NCBI GenBank assembly: GCA_024697225.1
Contig: JAILGA010000143.1
Coordinates: 30,461-94,460, forward strand
Reading direction: 5' to 3'
Length of the DNA stretch: 64,000 bases
Source: Lachnospiraceae bacterium
GTDB lineage: Bacteria; Bacillota; Clostridia; Lachnospirales; Lachnospiraceae
The position numbers were made by a program, and so were the translations under genes. The notes beneath the pieces are model-generated. The model saw only the letters and a program-made list of their open reading frames with translations. It was not told where the DNA came from and searched no databases. Of this stretch, positions 1-8,901 are shown in pieces. The stretch's first letter is position 1. Each line of letters opens with the position of its first letter.

Positions 1-1
1 C

Positions 2-3000
2 AGGATCTATTCCCTGATCAATTTCTCCCTTTTTGACGCTGTCGTCGTATTGCCGGATACGATACAGACACCCGGTACCGCACAGATGATCGAAGAACGG
101 ATCAAAAAAGAATTTGACGGTCCCGTGCTCTATGTCGATCTTGAAAACAGCAGCTTCCCGTATATCCTGACAGACAGTTATACCCCGGTAAAGCAGCTGA
201 TCGAGCATCTCGTGAAAGTCCACGGATATCGTGACATAGCATATCTCACCGGCAAAAAGAAGCACGAGCATTCAAAGATCAGACTGCAGGCGTACAGAGA
301 TGTCATGAACGCCTCCGGGCTGACCGTAAGAGAGGACCGGATATTCTACGGAGACTACTGGTATACCAGTGGAAAAACCTGTGCGGAGGAATTATTAAAA
401 AACAGAGATGATCTTCCGGAAGCAGTTGCATGTGCAAATGATTTTATGGCCATCGGTTTATGTGAAGAGTTGACGCATCATGGCATAAGGATCCCCGAAG
501 ATATCGCCGTCATTGGTTTTGATACATCTGAAGAGGGTCAGAGAAGTCCCAGTCCGTTGACAAGTGCCTATATACCCGCCAGATCGACAGGCAAAAGAGC
601 GGCCGAAAGCATCATCAGACTGATGCATGGCGAGACAATAGACGAATCACCTGATGAAACCGATCTCTTCATCGGAACCAGCTGCGGCTGTGCAGACAAC
701 AAATCGCTCTACGAGAATTTCAGAAGAAAATCCTGGTCAACAACGCTCTCCGAAGAGGGATTCCATTCCATGCACAATCACTTTATCGAAGACATGCTCG
801 CGCAGAAAGACCTGCTGGCATTTTGGGATACGGTTTATTCCCATGTATATCAGATTAAGGATTTCGACAGTTTTCACCTGTGCATTCCGACAGACTGGGA
901 TGACTCCTCTCTCTCGGATGATGAAACCCTCAGCACCAAGGCCTATCCGGATCAAATGATCCATGCACTGGCTTCCTACCGCGGCGGCGGACGAATTGAC
1001 AGAGTCGGTCATGATGAATGCTTTGACACATCGATTCTACTGCCTGAAATATATGAGCCTCATGAAAAGCCGTCATCATTTTTCTTTACTCCGCTCTATT
1101 TCGGTGCCAGGAATTTCGGCTATGCGGTTATAAGCTACGGCAATCTGACCATATGCTATGATGAGATATACAGACAATGGATGCAGGCGTTCTGCTGCGG
1201 TATGGAAGGCATACGCCGCACTCTTCTTACACATGCACTGCGGAGAGTCGAATCAATGAAGGGGCTGAAGACGAAATTCCCTTCGGGATTTACGTCAGAG
1301 CCGGTCGTCAGTCCGGATATTACCGAAGAAGACGAAGAATCACTCGATTTCGTAAGACAGATTCTGGATGAAAACCTTTTCACCTATCATTTCCAGCCGA
1401 TAGTCAGCGCCTTTGACGGCAGTATATACGCTTTTGAAGCTCTTATGCGCGTGGAGACAGGAAAGAGGATGTCTCCCCTCGAAATCCTGAAATATGCAAA
1501 CATGCTGCGGCGGCTCCCGGATGTCGAAAAGGCCACATTCATGAATGTACTCGAACAGATGGCAAAAGAGAAAGATTCTTTCGGAGACAGATACGTATTT
1601 ATCAACAGCATTCCGGGAACAAGACTTAGTGAATCGGACGAAAAGCGGATCGAGGAGCTTTTGCTCTCCCGTAACAATCAGGCAGTTGTGGAACTCACCG
1701 AACAGGCAGAGCTCAACGATAGAGAGTTGGACCAGATGAAAAAGAGGTTTAACAGTCTGGGCATAGACACCGCCGTCGATGACTTCGGAACAGGATATTC
1801 CAATATTTCCAATCTGCTCCGCTATATGCCGAATTATGTCAAAGTGGACCGTTCCCTTCTTTCGAATATTCAGGACAGCCGTTCGAGACAGCATCTCGTA
1901 AGAGAGATCGTGAGTTTCTCTCATGATGCCAATATCAAGGTTCTGGCGGAGGGTGTGGAGACATCGGATGAGCTGCGTACCGTGATCAGTCTCGGCTGCG
2001 ATCTGATACAGGGATTCTACACAGGCAGACCCTCCCCTGAAATACCAAAGCATATCGCTCCGGAAATCGTACAGGAGATCTGCTTCTATCAGAGAGAACG
2101 TCAGGAAGGATCCAACCGACGCAGTTACAGAACCGGGCGCAGCAACAGATTATCCGCCGGTTCCCTTGAGCGTGAGGGTTATCAGATCCTTGTCACCACC
2201 GGTGATATGACAACCTTCAGAGACTATACCTTAAGCGGGACACCCGGTCAGAACACCGAACTCACCATAGAGATAAAAGAAGGCTATGACGGACAGATCA
2301 CGCTCGAGAATGTAAGTCTTGTAAGTCCAAGGCTCAGACCCTGCATCGAGATCGCCCCGGGTGCAAAAGTGGTACTGGTACTCCACGGTGAAAACACCCT
2401 TACAGGCGGAGGCATTCTTGTTCCCAAAGGTGCTGAACTAACCGTAAGAGGTGACGGCGATCTGCTGATCCGCATGAACCAGAGGCAGTATGCTGTGATC
2501 GGCACATCAAAAGGATCAGCCGGCCGCATGGAATTCTGCCATGAGGGCACGATCCTGCTGGATGCCGGCGGCACGTGCGGCGTAGGCATCGGCGGCATGA
2601 CCGGCGCGGACATCCGCATCAGCAGCGGAAAGTTCGTGATACAGCAGCGAAGCGATCAGGCTGCCGGCATAGGAAGCATAGAAGGTGAAGTGATAATGGA
2701 GGTCAGCGACTGTGACATCGACATGACCTTCTCAGGCACTTCGGGAGTAGGCATAGGTTCGTTGTCAAATGATGCCGCCCTCGATGTGTCACGAACCTAT
2801 TTCCATTGCTCTGCCGACAGCGGAGAATATACAGCTATCGGCAGTTTACGGGGCAGCCTTGCCAAAGTTCTTTTCGCCGACTTCGGAACCGACATGGAGA
2901 TCAATGCTCACTCCGCTGCCGGAACCGGTGCACTGAACGGATATTCGGAGATCGTGATGATCGGAACTAATTACCGCTATACCGGCAACGGTGCTCTGAA

Positions 3001-3121
3001 TTATGCTTTCGGCAGCGCAAACGGCAACGGGAGTATCAAGACCAGACAATCCAATATAAATGCTCACGCCAATAATGATTCCGGACGCATCACCGAGCTT
3101 GCGGATGATGATAAGAGATAA
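2..3121 (+). CDS. LacI-like sensor / EAL phosphodiesterase / beta-helix fusion, 5'-truncated
   Basis: Predicted cytoplasmic c-di-GMP phosphodiesterase under ligand control. The frame is open from base 2, and the residues before the first possible start (TTG at 50) continue the periplasmic-binding fold, so the true start lies outside the window. Numbering from TTG50: LacI/GalR-type ligand-binding fold to about 215; a middle region to about 440 that may be GAF-like; EAL domain about 440-690 with EALMR (463), VELTE, DDFGTGYS (576), LAEGVE (633) and QGFYTGRP (654), so the metal-binding and catalytic positions look intact. From about 710 follows a Gly-rich beta-helix-like tail with six G-I-G-S/G turns spaced about 28 residues, resembling DUF4353-type carbohydrate-binding repeats. 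There is no signal peptide or membrane segment in the visible part. EAL is certain; the tail's role is unknown. Confidence 0.88.
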   Translation, partial: RIYSLINFSLFDAVVVLPDTIQTPGTAQMIEERIKKEFDGPVLYVDLENSSFPYILTDSYTPVKQLIEHLVKVHGYRDIAYLTGKKKHEHSKIRLQAYRDVMNASGLTVREDRIFYGDYWYTSGKTCAEELLKNRDDLPEAVACANDFMAIGLCEELTHHGIRIPEDIAVIGFDTSEEGQRSPSPLTSAYIPARSTGKRAAESIIRLMHGETIDESPDETDLFIGTSCGCADNKSLYENFRRKSWSTTLSEEGFHSMHNHFIEDMLAQKDLLAFWDTVYSHVYQIKDFDSFHLCIPTDWDDSSLSDDETLSTKAYPDQMIHALASYRGGGRIDRVGHDECFDTSILLPEIYEPHEKPSSFFFTPLYFGARNFGYAVISYGNLTICYDEIYRQWMQAFCCGMEGIRRTLLTHALRRVESMKGLKTKFPSGFTSEPVVSPDITEEDEESLDFVRQILDENLFTYHFQPIVSAFDGSIYAFEALMRVETGKRMSPLEILKYANMLRRLPDVEKATFMNVLEQMAKEKDSFGDRYVFINSIPGTRLSESDEKRIEELLLSRNNQAVVELTEQAELNDRELDQMKKRFNSLGIDTAVDDFGTGYSNISNLLRYMPNYVKVDRSLLSNIQDSRSRQHLVREIVSFSHDANIKVLAEGVETSDELRTVISLGCDLIQGFYTGRPSPEIPKHIAPEIVQEICFYQRERQEGSNRRSYRTGRSNRLSAGSLEREGYQILVTTGDMTTFRDYTLSGTPGQNTELTIEIKEGYDGQITLENVSLVSPRLRPCIEIAPGAKVVLVLHGENTLTGGGILVPKGAELTVRGDGDLLIRMNQRQYAVIGTSKGSAGRMEFCHEGTILLDAGGTCGVGIGGMTGADIRISSGKFVIQQRSDQAAGIGSIEGEVIMEVSDCDIDMTFSGTSGVGIGSLSNDAALDVSRTYFHCSADSGEYTAIGSLRGSLAKVLFADFGTDMEINAHSAAGTGALNGYSEIVMIGTNYRYTGNGALNYAFGSANGNGSIKTRQSNINAHANNDSGRITELADDDKR

Positions 3122-3149
3122 TCTGGCAGTATGAAAGGAGTATGGGGAA

Positions 3150-4487
3150 ATGAATGAACGGGATAATCTTGGAAGCCGTCTTGGTTTTATACTTTTGAGC
3201 GCAGGCTGTGCCATAGGATGCGGGAATGTGTGGAAGTTTCCGTGGATGGCCGGTCAGTACGGCGGCGGCGGGTTCCTCCTGATATACTTTTTCTGTCTGC
3301 TGCTTTTAGGCATTCCCTGTCTGGTGATGGAGTTCACCCTGGGCCGCGCAGCCAATGCCAGTCCGGTGAAAATGTATCAAAAGCTGGAAAAGCCCGGCCA
3401 TAAGTGGCATCTGCACGGATGGTTCTGTCTGCTTGGTTGTGTTGCGCTGATGGCGTTTTATACGGTTGTCACCGGCTGGATGATCTATTATTTTGTGTCA
3501 TTCCTAACAGGAAAAAGCGCCGATCTCGGCTTTGTTGAGATGATCACGAATCCGGAAGTAAATGTCATATATATGCTGATAGCTGTAGTTGTCGGATTTG
3601 CGGTGCTGTGCTTTGACATAAAGTCTGGTCTTGAGAGGGTTTCAAAGTATATGATGATCGGCCTGTTCCTGCTCATGCTGGTCCTGGCCGGCAGAAGTCT
3701 TACCATGCCGGGTGCTGCGGAAGGTCTCAGTTTCTATCTGATCCCCGACTTTTCCAAGATCAACGGCTCGGTCATAGTCGGCGCGATGAATCAGGCGTTT
3801 TTCACGCTCAGCCTCGGCATCGGCGCCATGGCGATCTTCGGCAGTTATATCGACAAAAAACACTCACTCCTGGGAGAGTCGATAAATGTTGTGATACTGG
3901 ATACACTTGTGGCGATCATCTCTGGTCTCATCATGTTTCCGGCCTGTTTTACATATGGCATAGAGGTAAATGCGGGGCCCGCACTGCTATTCAACACCAT
4001 GGCCACTGTGTTTAATAATATGCCCGGCGGAAGGATATGGGGATCCCTTTTCTTCCTCTTCATGGTTTTTGCCGCATTTTCAACCGAACTTGCAGTATTT
4101 GAAGGGATACTCGCCTGTGTGCGCGAGCTGACCGGATGGGAACGCCCCAAGGGGTGCTTTGTCTGCGGTGTGGTGATAGCGGCACTGTCTCTGACCACGG
4201 CCCTTGGCTACAGTGTTCTTCCCTTCCAGCCCTTTGCTGAAGGTTCTGCCTGGCTGGATTTCTGGGATTTCATCGTGAGTACTAACCTGCTTCCTTTAGG
4301 CTCGGTCGTGATGGCTCTGTTCTGCTGCTACAAGTTCGGCTGGGGTTGGGAGAATTTTGTCAGAGAGGCAAACGAGGGAGAAGGACTGAAGATAAAGAAC
4401 TGGATGAGGCCTGTATTTATGATCTTCGTTCCGATCTGTGTTATTGTCCTCTATGTGATAGGACTTATGCAGTTTTCGTGGAAGTAA
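3150..4487 (+). CDS. Neurotransmitter:sodium symporter (NSS) family transporter
   Basis: Integral membrane protein of 445 aa with about 11 hydrophobic segments, the usual size for bacterial NSS/SNF proteins. The N-terminus carries the family signature: TM1 with the unwound Gly-rich stretch (SAGCAIGCGNVWKFP, about residues 13-28) followed by GGGGF. This region binds Na+ and substrate in LeuT-like transporters. NSS proteins couple Na+ entry to uptake of amino acids or amines; the substrate cannot be read from sequence. The start is supported by AAAGGAG nine bases upstream. It lies 28 bp after the EAL gene and may share its transcript. It ends at a strong bidirectional terminator. Confidence 0.93.
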   Translation: MNERDNLGSRLGFILLSAGCAIGCGNVWKFPWMAGQYGGGGFLLIYFFCLLLLGIPCLVMEFTLGRAANASPVKMYQKLEKPGHKWHLHGWFCLLGCVALMAFYTVVTGWMIYYFVSFLTGKSADLGFVEMITNPEVNVIYMLIAVVVGFAVLCFDIKSGLERVSKYMMIGLFLLMLVLAGRSLTMPGAAEGLSFYLIPDFSKINGSVIVGAMNQAFFTLSLGIGAMAIFGSYIDKKHSLLGESINVVILDTLVAIISGLIMFPACFTYGIEVNAGPALLFNTMATVFNNMPGGRIWGSLFFLFMVFAAFSTELAVFEGILACVRELTGWERPKGCFVCGVVIAALSLTTALGYSVLPFQPFAEGSAWLDFWDFIVSTNLLPLGSVVMALFCCYKFGWGWENFVREANEGEGLKIKNWMRPVFMIFVPICVIVLYVIGLMQFSWK

Positions 4488-4494
4488 AGACAGA

Positions 4495-4540
4495 ATGAAA
4501 AACCCGCCGGCCGCATACGCGGTCGGCGAGTTTTGTATTT
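4495..4540. terminator. Bidirectional intrinsic terminator between the NSS gene and tsf
   Basis: Inverted repeat 4505-4514 / 4519-4528 (10 bp including one G-U pair, ATAC loop), preceded by an A-run and followed by TTTTG. It can therefore stop transcription from both convergent directions: the NSS transporter (+) and the rpsB-tsf / flagellar transcript (-). Confidence 0.9.
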
Positions 4541-4565
4541 TATTCTTGATACCGGGCGTAAGTGC

Positions 4566-5516
4566 TCACTTAATGCCTGCCTGCTTGGCAACTTCCTCAG
4601 CGAAGTTCTCGCTTCTCTTCTCAATGCCCTCACCCGTCTCAAATCTCACGAAACGCTTGATGGAAAGATTCGCGCCGTTCGCCTTGGCGACCTGAGCAAC
4701 ATACTGTGCGACGGTCTGCTTGCCATCCTCGGCCTTTACATAGACCTGCTCGTTGAGGCACATCTCTTTGAGTTCCTTCTGAAGTCTGCCGACAAGCATC
4801 TTCTCGAGGATCTGCTGAGGCTTTCTCTTCTCCTCGGGAAGCTCCTCGTTCTCCTTAACAGACTGTGCAAGGAGGATTTCTCTCTCATGCTCCTTGAAGT
4901 CTTCGGGAACGTCCTTCATATCTATGTATGCAGGATGAAGAGCAGCTACCTGCATAGCTATGTTCTTAACCGCTTCTTTGATCTCATCGTTCACCACGTC
5001 GGTATCGGCCTCAACGAGAACTGAGATCCTGCCGCCGCCATGGAGATAAGGCACCACGATACCATGAACTGCCGTGACCTTCTCAAATCTGCGTATGCTG
5101 ATCTTCTCGCTGATGACAGCCGTGATCTCTACAAGAGCATCCTGAACGGTCTTGGACTCGTCAAGATTCCATTTCTCAGCCATGAAGGCATCCATATCTG
5201 CGGCATCGGAGTTGACAGCCTGCTTTGCGACGGCCTCGACGTAGCTCTGGAACTGCTCATTCTTTGCGACAAAGTCGGTCTCGGAGTTGACTTCGACAAC
5301 CGCAGCTGTCTGATCGTCCTTAACCGCGATCCTGGTGAGACCCTCGGCAGCGATCCTGCTGGCCTTCTTCTCGGCCTTCATCTGGCCGTTCTTTCTGAGG
5401 TACTCAACAGCTTCATCCATATTGCCGTTTGTTTCCGTAAGTGCCTTCTTACAATCCATCATTCCCGCGCCGGTTGACTCGCGGAGTTCCTTGACCATTG
5501 CTGCTGTAATAGCCAT
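4566..5516 (-). CDS. tsf: Translation elongation factor Ts
   Basis: Guanine-nucleotide exchange factor that recycles EF-Tu. The 316 aa include the N-terminal UBA-like helix bundle (about residues 5-45, LRESTGAGMMDCKKAL) and the EF-Tu-contacting TDFV motif (80-83). The start is supported by GAGGATATA just upstream. It follows rpsB by 113 bp, the near-universal rpsB-tsf pair, and ends at the bidirectional terminator. As in Bacillus subtilis, the pair sits immediately after the fla/che operon. Confidence 0.98.
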   Translation of the reverse strand: MAITAAMVKELRESTGAGMMDCKKALTETNGNMDEAVEYLRKNGQMKAEKKASRIAAEGLTRIAVKDDQTAAVVEVNSETDFVAKNEQFQSYVEAVAKQAVNSDAADMDAFMAEKWNLDESKTVQDALVEITAVISEKISIRRFEKVTAVHGIVVPYLHGGGRISVLVEADTDVVNDEIKEAVKNIAMQVAALHPAYIDMKDVPEDFKEHEREILLAQSVKENEELPEEKRKPQQILEKMLVGRLQKELKEMCLNEQVYVKAEDGKQTVAQYVAQVAKANGANLSIKRFVRFETGEGIEKRSENFAEEVAKQAGIK

Positions 5517-5602
5517 TATATCCTCTCTTTCCCGGGGCTTTATGCCGCCTCGAAGCTGTATCTCAATTCTTTGCTATCCCTGTAATTACCGGTTTATAAA
5601 CA

Positions 5603-5630
5603 GACTGACTGATCATGACTGACTGATCAT
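5603..5630. repeat. Perfect 14-bp tandem duplication after the rpsB stop
   Basis: The 14-mer at 5603-5616 is repeated exactly at 5617-5630; the second copy touches the rpsB stop codon. Each copy contains the palindrome TGATCA. No function is evident; probably slippage in the rpsB-tsf spacer. Confidence 0.9.
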
Positions 5631-6388
5631 TACTCAGCGTCTTCAGCTGCGTCTTCCTGCTCTGCCTGAGCCTCCGGGTCGGGCTTGGGCTCCGTGCTCA
5701 TCTCTTTTCCTTCCTTAGCTTCGATGACGGCATCAGCCATACGTCCTACAAGAAGCTTGACTGCGCGGATCGCATCGTCGTTGCCGGGGATAACATAATC
5801 GAGTTCCTCGGGATCGCAGTTGGTATCAACTATACCGATAATGGTGATGCCCAGTGCCTGAGCCTCTGCCACACAGATCCTCTCCTTCTTGGGATCGATG
5901 ACAAAGATAGCATCAGGGATTCTCTTCATATCACGGATACCGCCGAGATTCTTTTCCAGTTTTTCAAGTTCCTTCTTAAGGCCTGCGACTTCCTTTTTAG
6001 GCAGAACATCAAAGGTGCCGTCAGACTGCATCCTCTCAATATCCTTAAGCCTGGTGATGCGGGACTGAATGGTCTGAAAATTCGTCAGCATGCCGCCGAG
6101 CCATCTCTCGTTGACATAGTACATGCCGCAGCGCTCAGCCTCTACCTTTACAGCGTCCTGCGCCTGCTTTTTTGTTCCGACGAACATGATGGTACCGCCC
6201 TGCTCCGCGATCTCAAAGACAGCCTTGTAGGCCTCGTCAACCTTACCTACTGTCTGCTGAAGATCGATGATGTGGATGCCGTTTCTCTCCGTAAAGATAT
6301 ACGGTGCCATCTTGGGGTTCCAGCGCTTGGTCTGATGACCGAAGTGTACACCCGCTTCCAACAGTTGCTTCATACTTACTACACTCAT
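5630..6388 (-). CDS. rpsB: Small ribosomal subunit protein uS2
   Basis: 30S ribosomal protein S2, 252 aa. The N-terminus has the family hallmark [19 protein letters not shown], followed by FVGTKKQAQ and the C-terminal SRPDPxEL-equivalent region; an acidic tail of about 30 residues follows. Strong SD (GGAGG, 5 nt spacing). It is transcribed from its own promoter at 6480-6508 and probably also by read-through from the flagellar operon, since no terminator is seen between them. Confidence 0.98.
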   Translation of the reverse strand: MSVVSMKQLLEAGVHFGHQTKRWNPKMAPYIFTERNGIHIIDLQQTVGKVDEAYKAVFEIAEQGGTIMFVGTKKQAQDAVKVEAERCGMYYVNERWLGGMLTNFQTIQSRITRLKDIERMQSDGTFDVLPKKEVAGLKKELEKLEKNLGGIRDMKRIPDAIFVIDPKKERICVAEAQALGITIIGIVDTNCDPEELDYVIPGNDDAIRAVKLLVGRMADAVIEAKEGKEMSTEPKPDPEAQAEQEDAAEDAE

Positions 6389-6479
6389 GATAACCTCCGT
6401 TTCGGTTTTTTCTTCCGCGCACGTCAGTTCCAGATACTAACACCGAAAGCCCGCGCGCGTGCTTTTTTGCAACTTGCTG

Positions 6480-6508
6480 ATTATACCACGGAAAATACTG
6501 ATATGCAA
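6480..6508 (-). promoter_or_regulatory. Sigma-A-type promoter of rpsB-tsf
   Basis: On the minus strand: TTGCAT (6503-6508), 17-bp spacer, perfect TATAAT (6480-6485). Transcription would start near 6473, giving a leader of about 85 nt that contains a GCACG/CGTGC inverted repeat. It decouples ribosomal protein synthesis from flagellar expression. Confidence 0.85.
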
Positions 6509-6525
6509 GAGATAAGTTCAGAGAA

Positions 6526-7521
6526 TCACCTTGTGATGATATCTTTTATCTGATCCCAGGTGGCACCTTCGGGAATGCTCATGGTGCCGCTTCTTATTGA
6601 TCTGTCGACTCTGTTGTCGCAGAGATATTTGTCATATGTTGCTGCAGAATCAACGAGCCCCGCATCCGCAAGGATACGTGAAACCGTCTCCGATCCCACA
6701 CCGCTCGGGATTACGATAGTCCTAACACCCCCGGCCGACGCAGGTGCCGGAGTATCAGATGACGTGGTTGCAGTACTGCCGGTTGCGGCAGGTTCGGGAT
6801 TGCCGGCAGCTGGGCTCGCATCCGCTGAATTCTTTGCTGTATCAGCTGTCGCAGCATCCGCTGTCTTCTTCGCTGTATCAGTTGTCGCAGCATCCGCTGT
6901 TTTCTTTGCTGTATCAGCTGTCGCAGCATCAGCCGTCTTCTTCGCTGTATCTGCTGTCGCAGCATCCGCTGTTTTCTTCGCTGTATCAGCTGTCGCAGCA
7001 TCAGCCGTCTTCTTCGCGGTATCATTTTCCCTGCTCATGACACCCGAGGCATCGGCTGCCTTTTTGCCTTCCTCAGTGCTCTTTGAGGAATCTCCGGATT
7101 CCTTTCCGGTCCGGTTACCATTGTCCGATGCGGCAGAGTTTGCTTCATCCTTCTTCTCACCGCTTTTAAGAGCGCCTGTACCCGCATCTGCGGAGGTCGG
7201 CTGTTCCACAGGATCGATCTTCTCAAAAACTACGCGATGAGAGCCCGCTTCTCCCGACTGGGTCACGCTCCTGACAGACGCTCCTGCCGAGCCGTCAGCA
7301 GCATTGCCCATATCTCCTGCGCCTCCCATGGCATCTCCCATAACGCCTTGAGCCGCATAGTCTGAAAGCACTGTGGAATCTATCATTCCCAGTTCTCTCG
7401 CCCTGGCCATAATCTCAGCATCAGACAGAGTTTCCTTCCGCCCGTTCAGTGCTATTCCCATCACTATCGCGGTGATGATCATCCCGATCCCCATTCCGCG
7501 AAGGTAATACTTAAGCTTCAT
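6526..7521 (-). CDS. Membrane-anchored repeat protein with C-terminal MltG/YceG-like module, flagellar-operon end
   Basis: 331 aa, unrecognised as a named protein. It has an N-terminal membrane helix (about residues 8-25), a low-complexity Ala/Ser/Gly middle, then six 12-residue copies of TAKKTADAATAD (168-239; the last degenerate), and a compact C-terminal domain (about 265-331, IVIPSGVGSETVSRIL... DNRVDRSIRSGTMSIPEGATWDQI). That domain resembles the small LysM-like/YceG N-terminal module of MltG proteins. The likely topology is an anchored exterior domain on a repeat stalk. SD GGAAGA; its start overlaps the upstream DUF6115 gene by 11 nt, so the two are co-translated. It is the last gene of the fla/che block before the rpsB promoter. 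Function unknown; a role at the cell wall or flagellar base is inference. Confidence 0.8.
   Translation of the reverse strand: MKLKYYLRGMGIGMIITAIVMGIALNGRKETLSDAEIMARARELGMIDSTVLSDYAAQGVMGDAMGGAGDMGNAADGSAGASVRSVTQSGEAGSHRVVFEKIDPVEQPTSADAGTGALKSGEKKDEANSAASDNGNRTGKESGDSSKSTEEGKKAADASGVMSRENDTAKKTADAATADTAKKTADAATADTAKKTADAATADTAKKTADAATTDTAKKTADAATADTAKNSADASPAAGNPEPAATGSTATTSSDTPAPASAGGVRTIVIPSGVGSETVSRILADAGLVDSAATYDKYLCDNRVDRSIRSGTMSIPEGATWDQIKDIITR
6805..7020 (-). repeat. 36-bp in-frame tandem repeat (six copies)
   Basis: Encodes six 12-residue copies of TAKKTADAATAD within the 331-aa membrane protein. The first five are near-identical in nucleotides and the sixth is degenerate (TAKNSADASPAA). 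The period is exactly 36 bp, so copy-number change keeps the frame. Confidence 0.92.
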
Positions 7522-8530
7522 TCTTCCTGCTATCCCTTATCTGTTTATTGGACAGATCGATCACCAATCTGACCTCTCCTATCCCTAATCCAAGTTCTCT
7601 TGCGATAACCATGTTGGATTTACCGGCCTTGTGCATCTCCAATATGCGCTTGTTCTGGGAAAGAGGCTCCACCGCACCCGGTGTCCTGGGCGTTACCTTC
7701 GCAGTATTGGGTGTGTTTCTGTTCCTCGTCTCCGGTTCCGCATCGGAAGACCTGTTATCTGTCAGCGCTTCAGCGCTTTTGACTGCGGGTGTGATCACAG
7801 TTTCACCGGGAGCCGCCGCATCGGACCCCGGTACGATACCGGCCTTTTCCAGTACTGCAATGGGATCGGCCTTGGCAGTTTCGGAAGAAGCAGCCGGTCT
7901 TATGATCTTCATAGCGGGAGCTGCCTGCGGTTCATCCGGGGCTATAATAGGCTCGAACTGCAGCTGGACCGGTTCGGTCTCTTTAACGGCGGCTGCGGCC
8001 TGTGCACTCATCTTTTCCTGAGCCTTCAGCGCAGTAGCTGCTTCCCTCGCTCTTGAAGCCGCGGCATCCAGAGTCGCCACAGCATCTATTGCATCCCTGG
8101 CCTTCAGCTCGGCATCCCTGACTGTCTGCTTCGCATTCTCGGCGGTTCTCGTCATCTCGGTCACGGTGGATGTAAGGTTCTTATGCTTGTCGTTAAGCAT
8201 GTCATACATGAAAACGACCTCGTCATGGTTCTTTTTTATATCATCCAGAACCGTGCCGGCGTACTCACTTATTTCGGTTACCTTCTCATTGGATATCCTT
8301 GAGAGCGAAAGCTTGTTGTCATCTATTGCATCCGCAACGGCATCCTGAGCCATAGTATCGATCTGACGGCGCACCGTGACATTCAGCGACTGATCAAGCT
8401 TATCCTGAACGATATCCTCGATCTCGCCCTGATCGACGCCGCTGCCGTTCTTGCCCGCCGGGAGCACGTACCCCAGCACGACGATCGCCACTCCTATGAT
8501 TATGAGTATTATCTCTGTAACACTGATCAT
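7511..8530 (-). CDS. SwrB-like DUF6115 membrane protein
   Basis: 339 aa: one N-terminal transmembrane helix (about 5-24), a long cytoplasmic coiled-coil region (about 35-180), an Ala/Pro-rich linker, and a C-terminal helix-turn-helix-like segment (about 293-330, NKRILEMHKAGKSNMVIARE) typical of DUF6115. In Bacillus subtilis the gene between the sigma-D region and rpsB is swrB, a single-pass protein that promotes maturation of the flagellar export apparatus. The position, topology and C-terminal motif match, but this protein is about twice as long. The SwrB assignment is inferred from synteny. It starts 1 nt after the upstream gene's stop with no clear SD, suggesting translational coupling. 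Confidence 0.78.
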   Translation of the reverse strand: MISVTEIILIIIGVAIVVLGYVLPAGKNGSGVDQGEIEDIVQDKLDQSLNVTVRRQIDTMAQDAVADAIDDNKLSLSRISNEKVTEISEYAGTVLDDIKKNHDEVVFMYDMLNDKHKNLTSTVTEMTRTAENAKQTVRDAELKARDAIDAVATLDAAASRAREAATALKAQEKMSAQAAAAVKETEPVQLQFEPIIAPDEPQAAPAMKIIRPAASSETAKADPIAVLEKAGIVPGSDAAAPGETVITPAVKSAEALTDNRSSDAEPETRNRNTPNTAKVTPRTPGAVEPLSQNKRILEMHKAGKSNMVIARELGLGIGEVRLVIDLSNKQIRDSRKNEA

Positions 8531-8531
8531 C

Positions 8532-8885
8532 TCATATTTTCAGGTCGAAGGCTGAGCGTTTGGAGCCGTACAGAGGTTTTCCGTCAGCTCCGATAAGGAT
8601 CCCTTCCGGATCCTTTATAACCGCCTCCTTCTTTTTACCCGCGTTCTTTCTCCTGTTCCCGATCAAGTGCTTGTTCTTTCCTTCCTCACTTGCATCGTAT
8701 TTCTCATCCGCTGCCTCATATGCCTCGGTTCTGGTCACGGCCATATGATTCTCCTCCGCTTCGCGCTCAAATTGCGAAGCGAGGCTGGTCATGTCGGCAT
8801 AGGCACGGTTTTCCTGATCCTGCCTCAGCTGTGCTACATCCTGTCTTATAAATGTCCCCTGGACATCAACACGGTTTATGGCCAT
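8532..8885 (-). CDS. Small charged protein of unknown function, flagellar operon
   Basis: 117 aa, soluble, highly charged, with no membrane segment. The N-terminal half is rich in Gln/Asp/Glu and predicted helical; a basic stretch lies around 75-90 (NRRKNAGKKKEA), followed by a short ILIGADGKPLYGSKR segment. I do not recognise a family. A good SD (GAGGT) precedes ATG. It sits between fapA (17 bp upstream) and the SwrB-like gene (1 bp downstream), which makes a motility role likely but unproven. Confidence 0.75.
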   Translation of the reverse strand: MAINRVDVQGTFIRQDVAQLRQDQENRAYADMTSLASQFEREAEENHMAVTRTEAYEAADEKYDASEEGKNKHLIGNRRKNAGKKKEAVIKDPEGILIGADGKPLYGSKRSAFDLKI

Positions 8886-8901
8886 CTGATAACCTCTTTT
8901 A

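Noticed and set aside
6805..7020. Regularly spaced repeats as a CRISPR array
   Set aside because: No unique spacers: the 36-bp units are contiguous and in frame, encoding TAKKTADAATAD.
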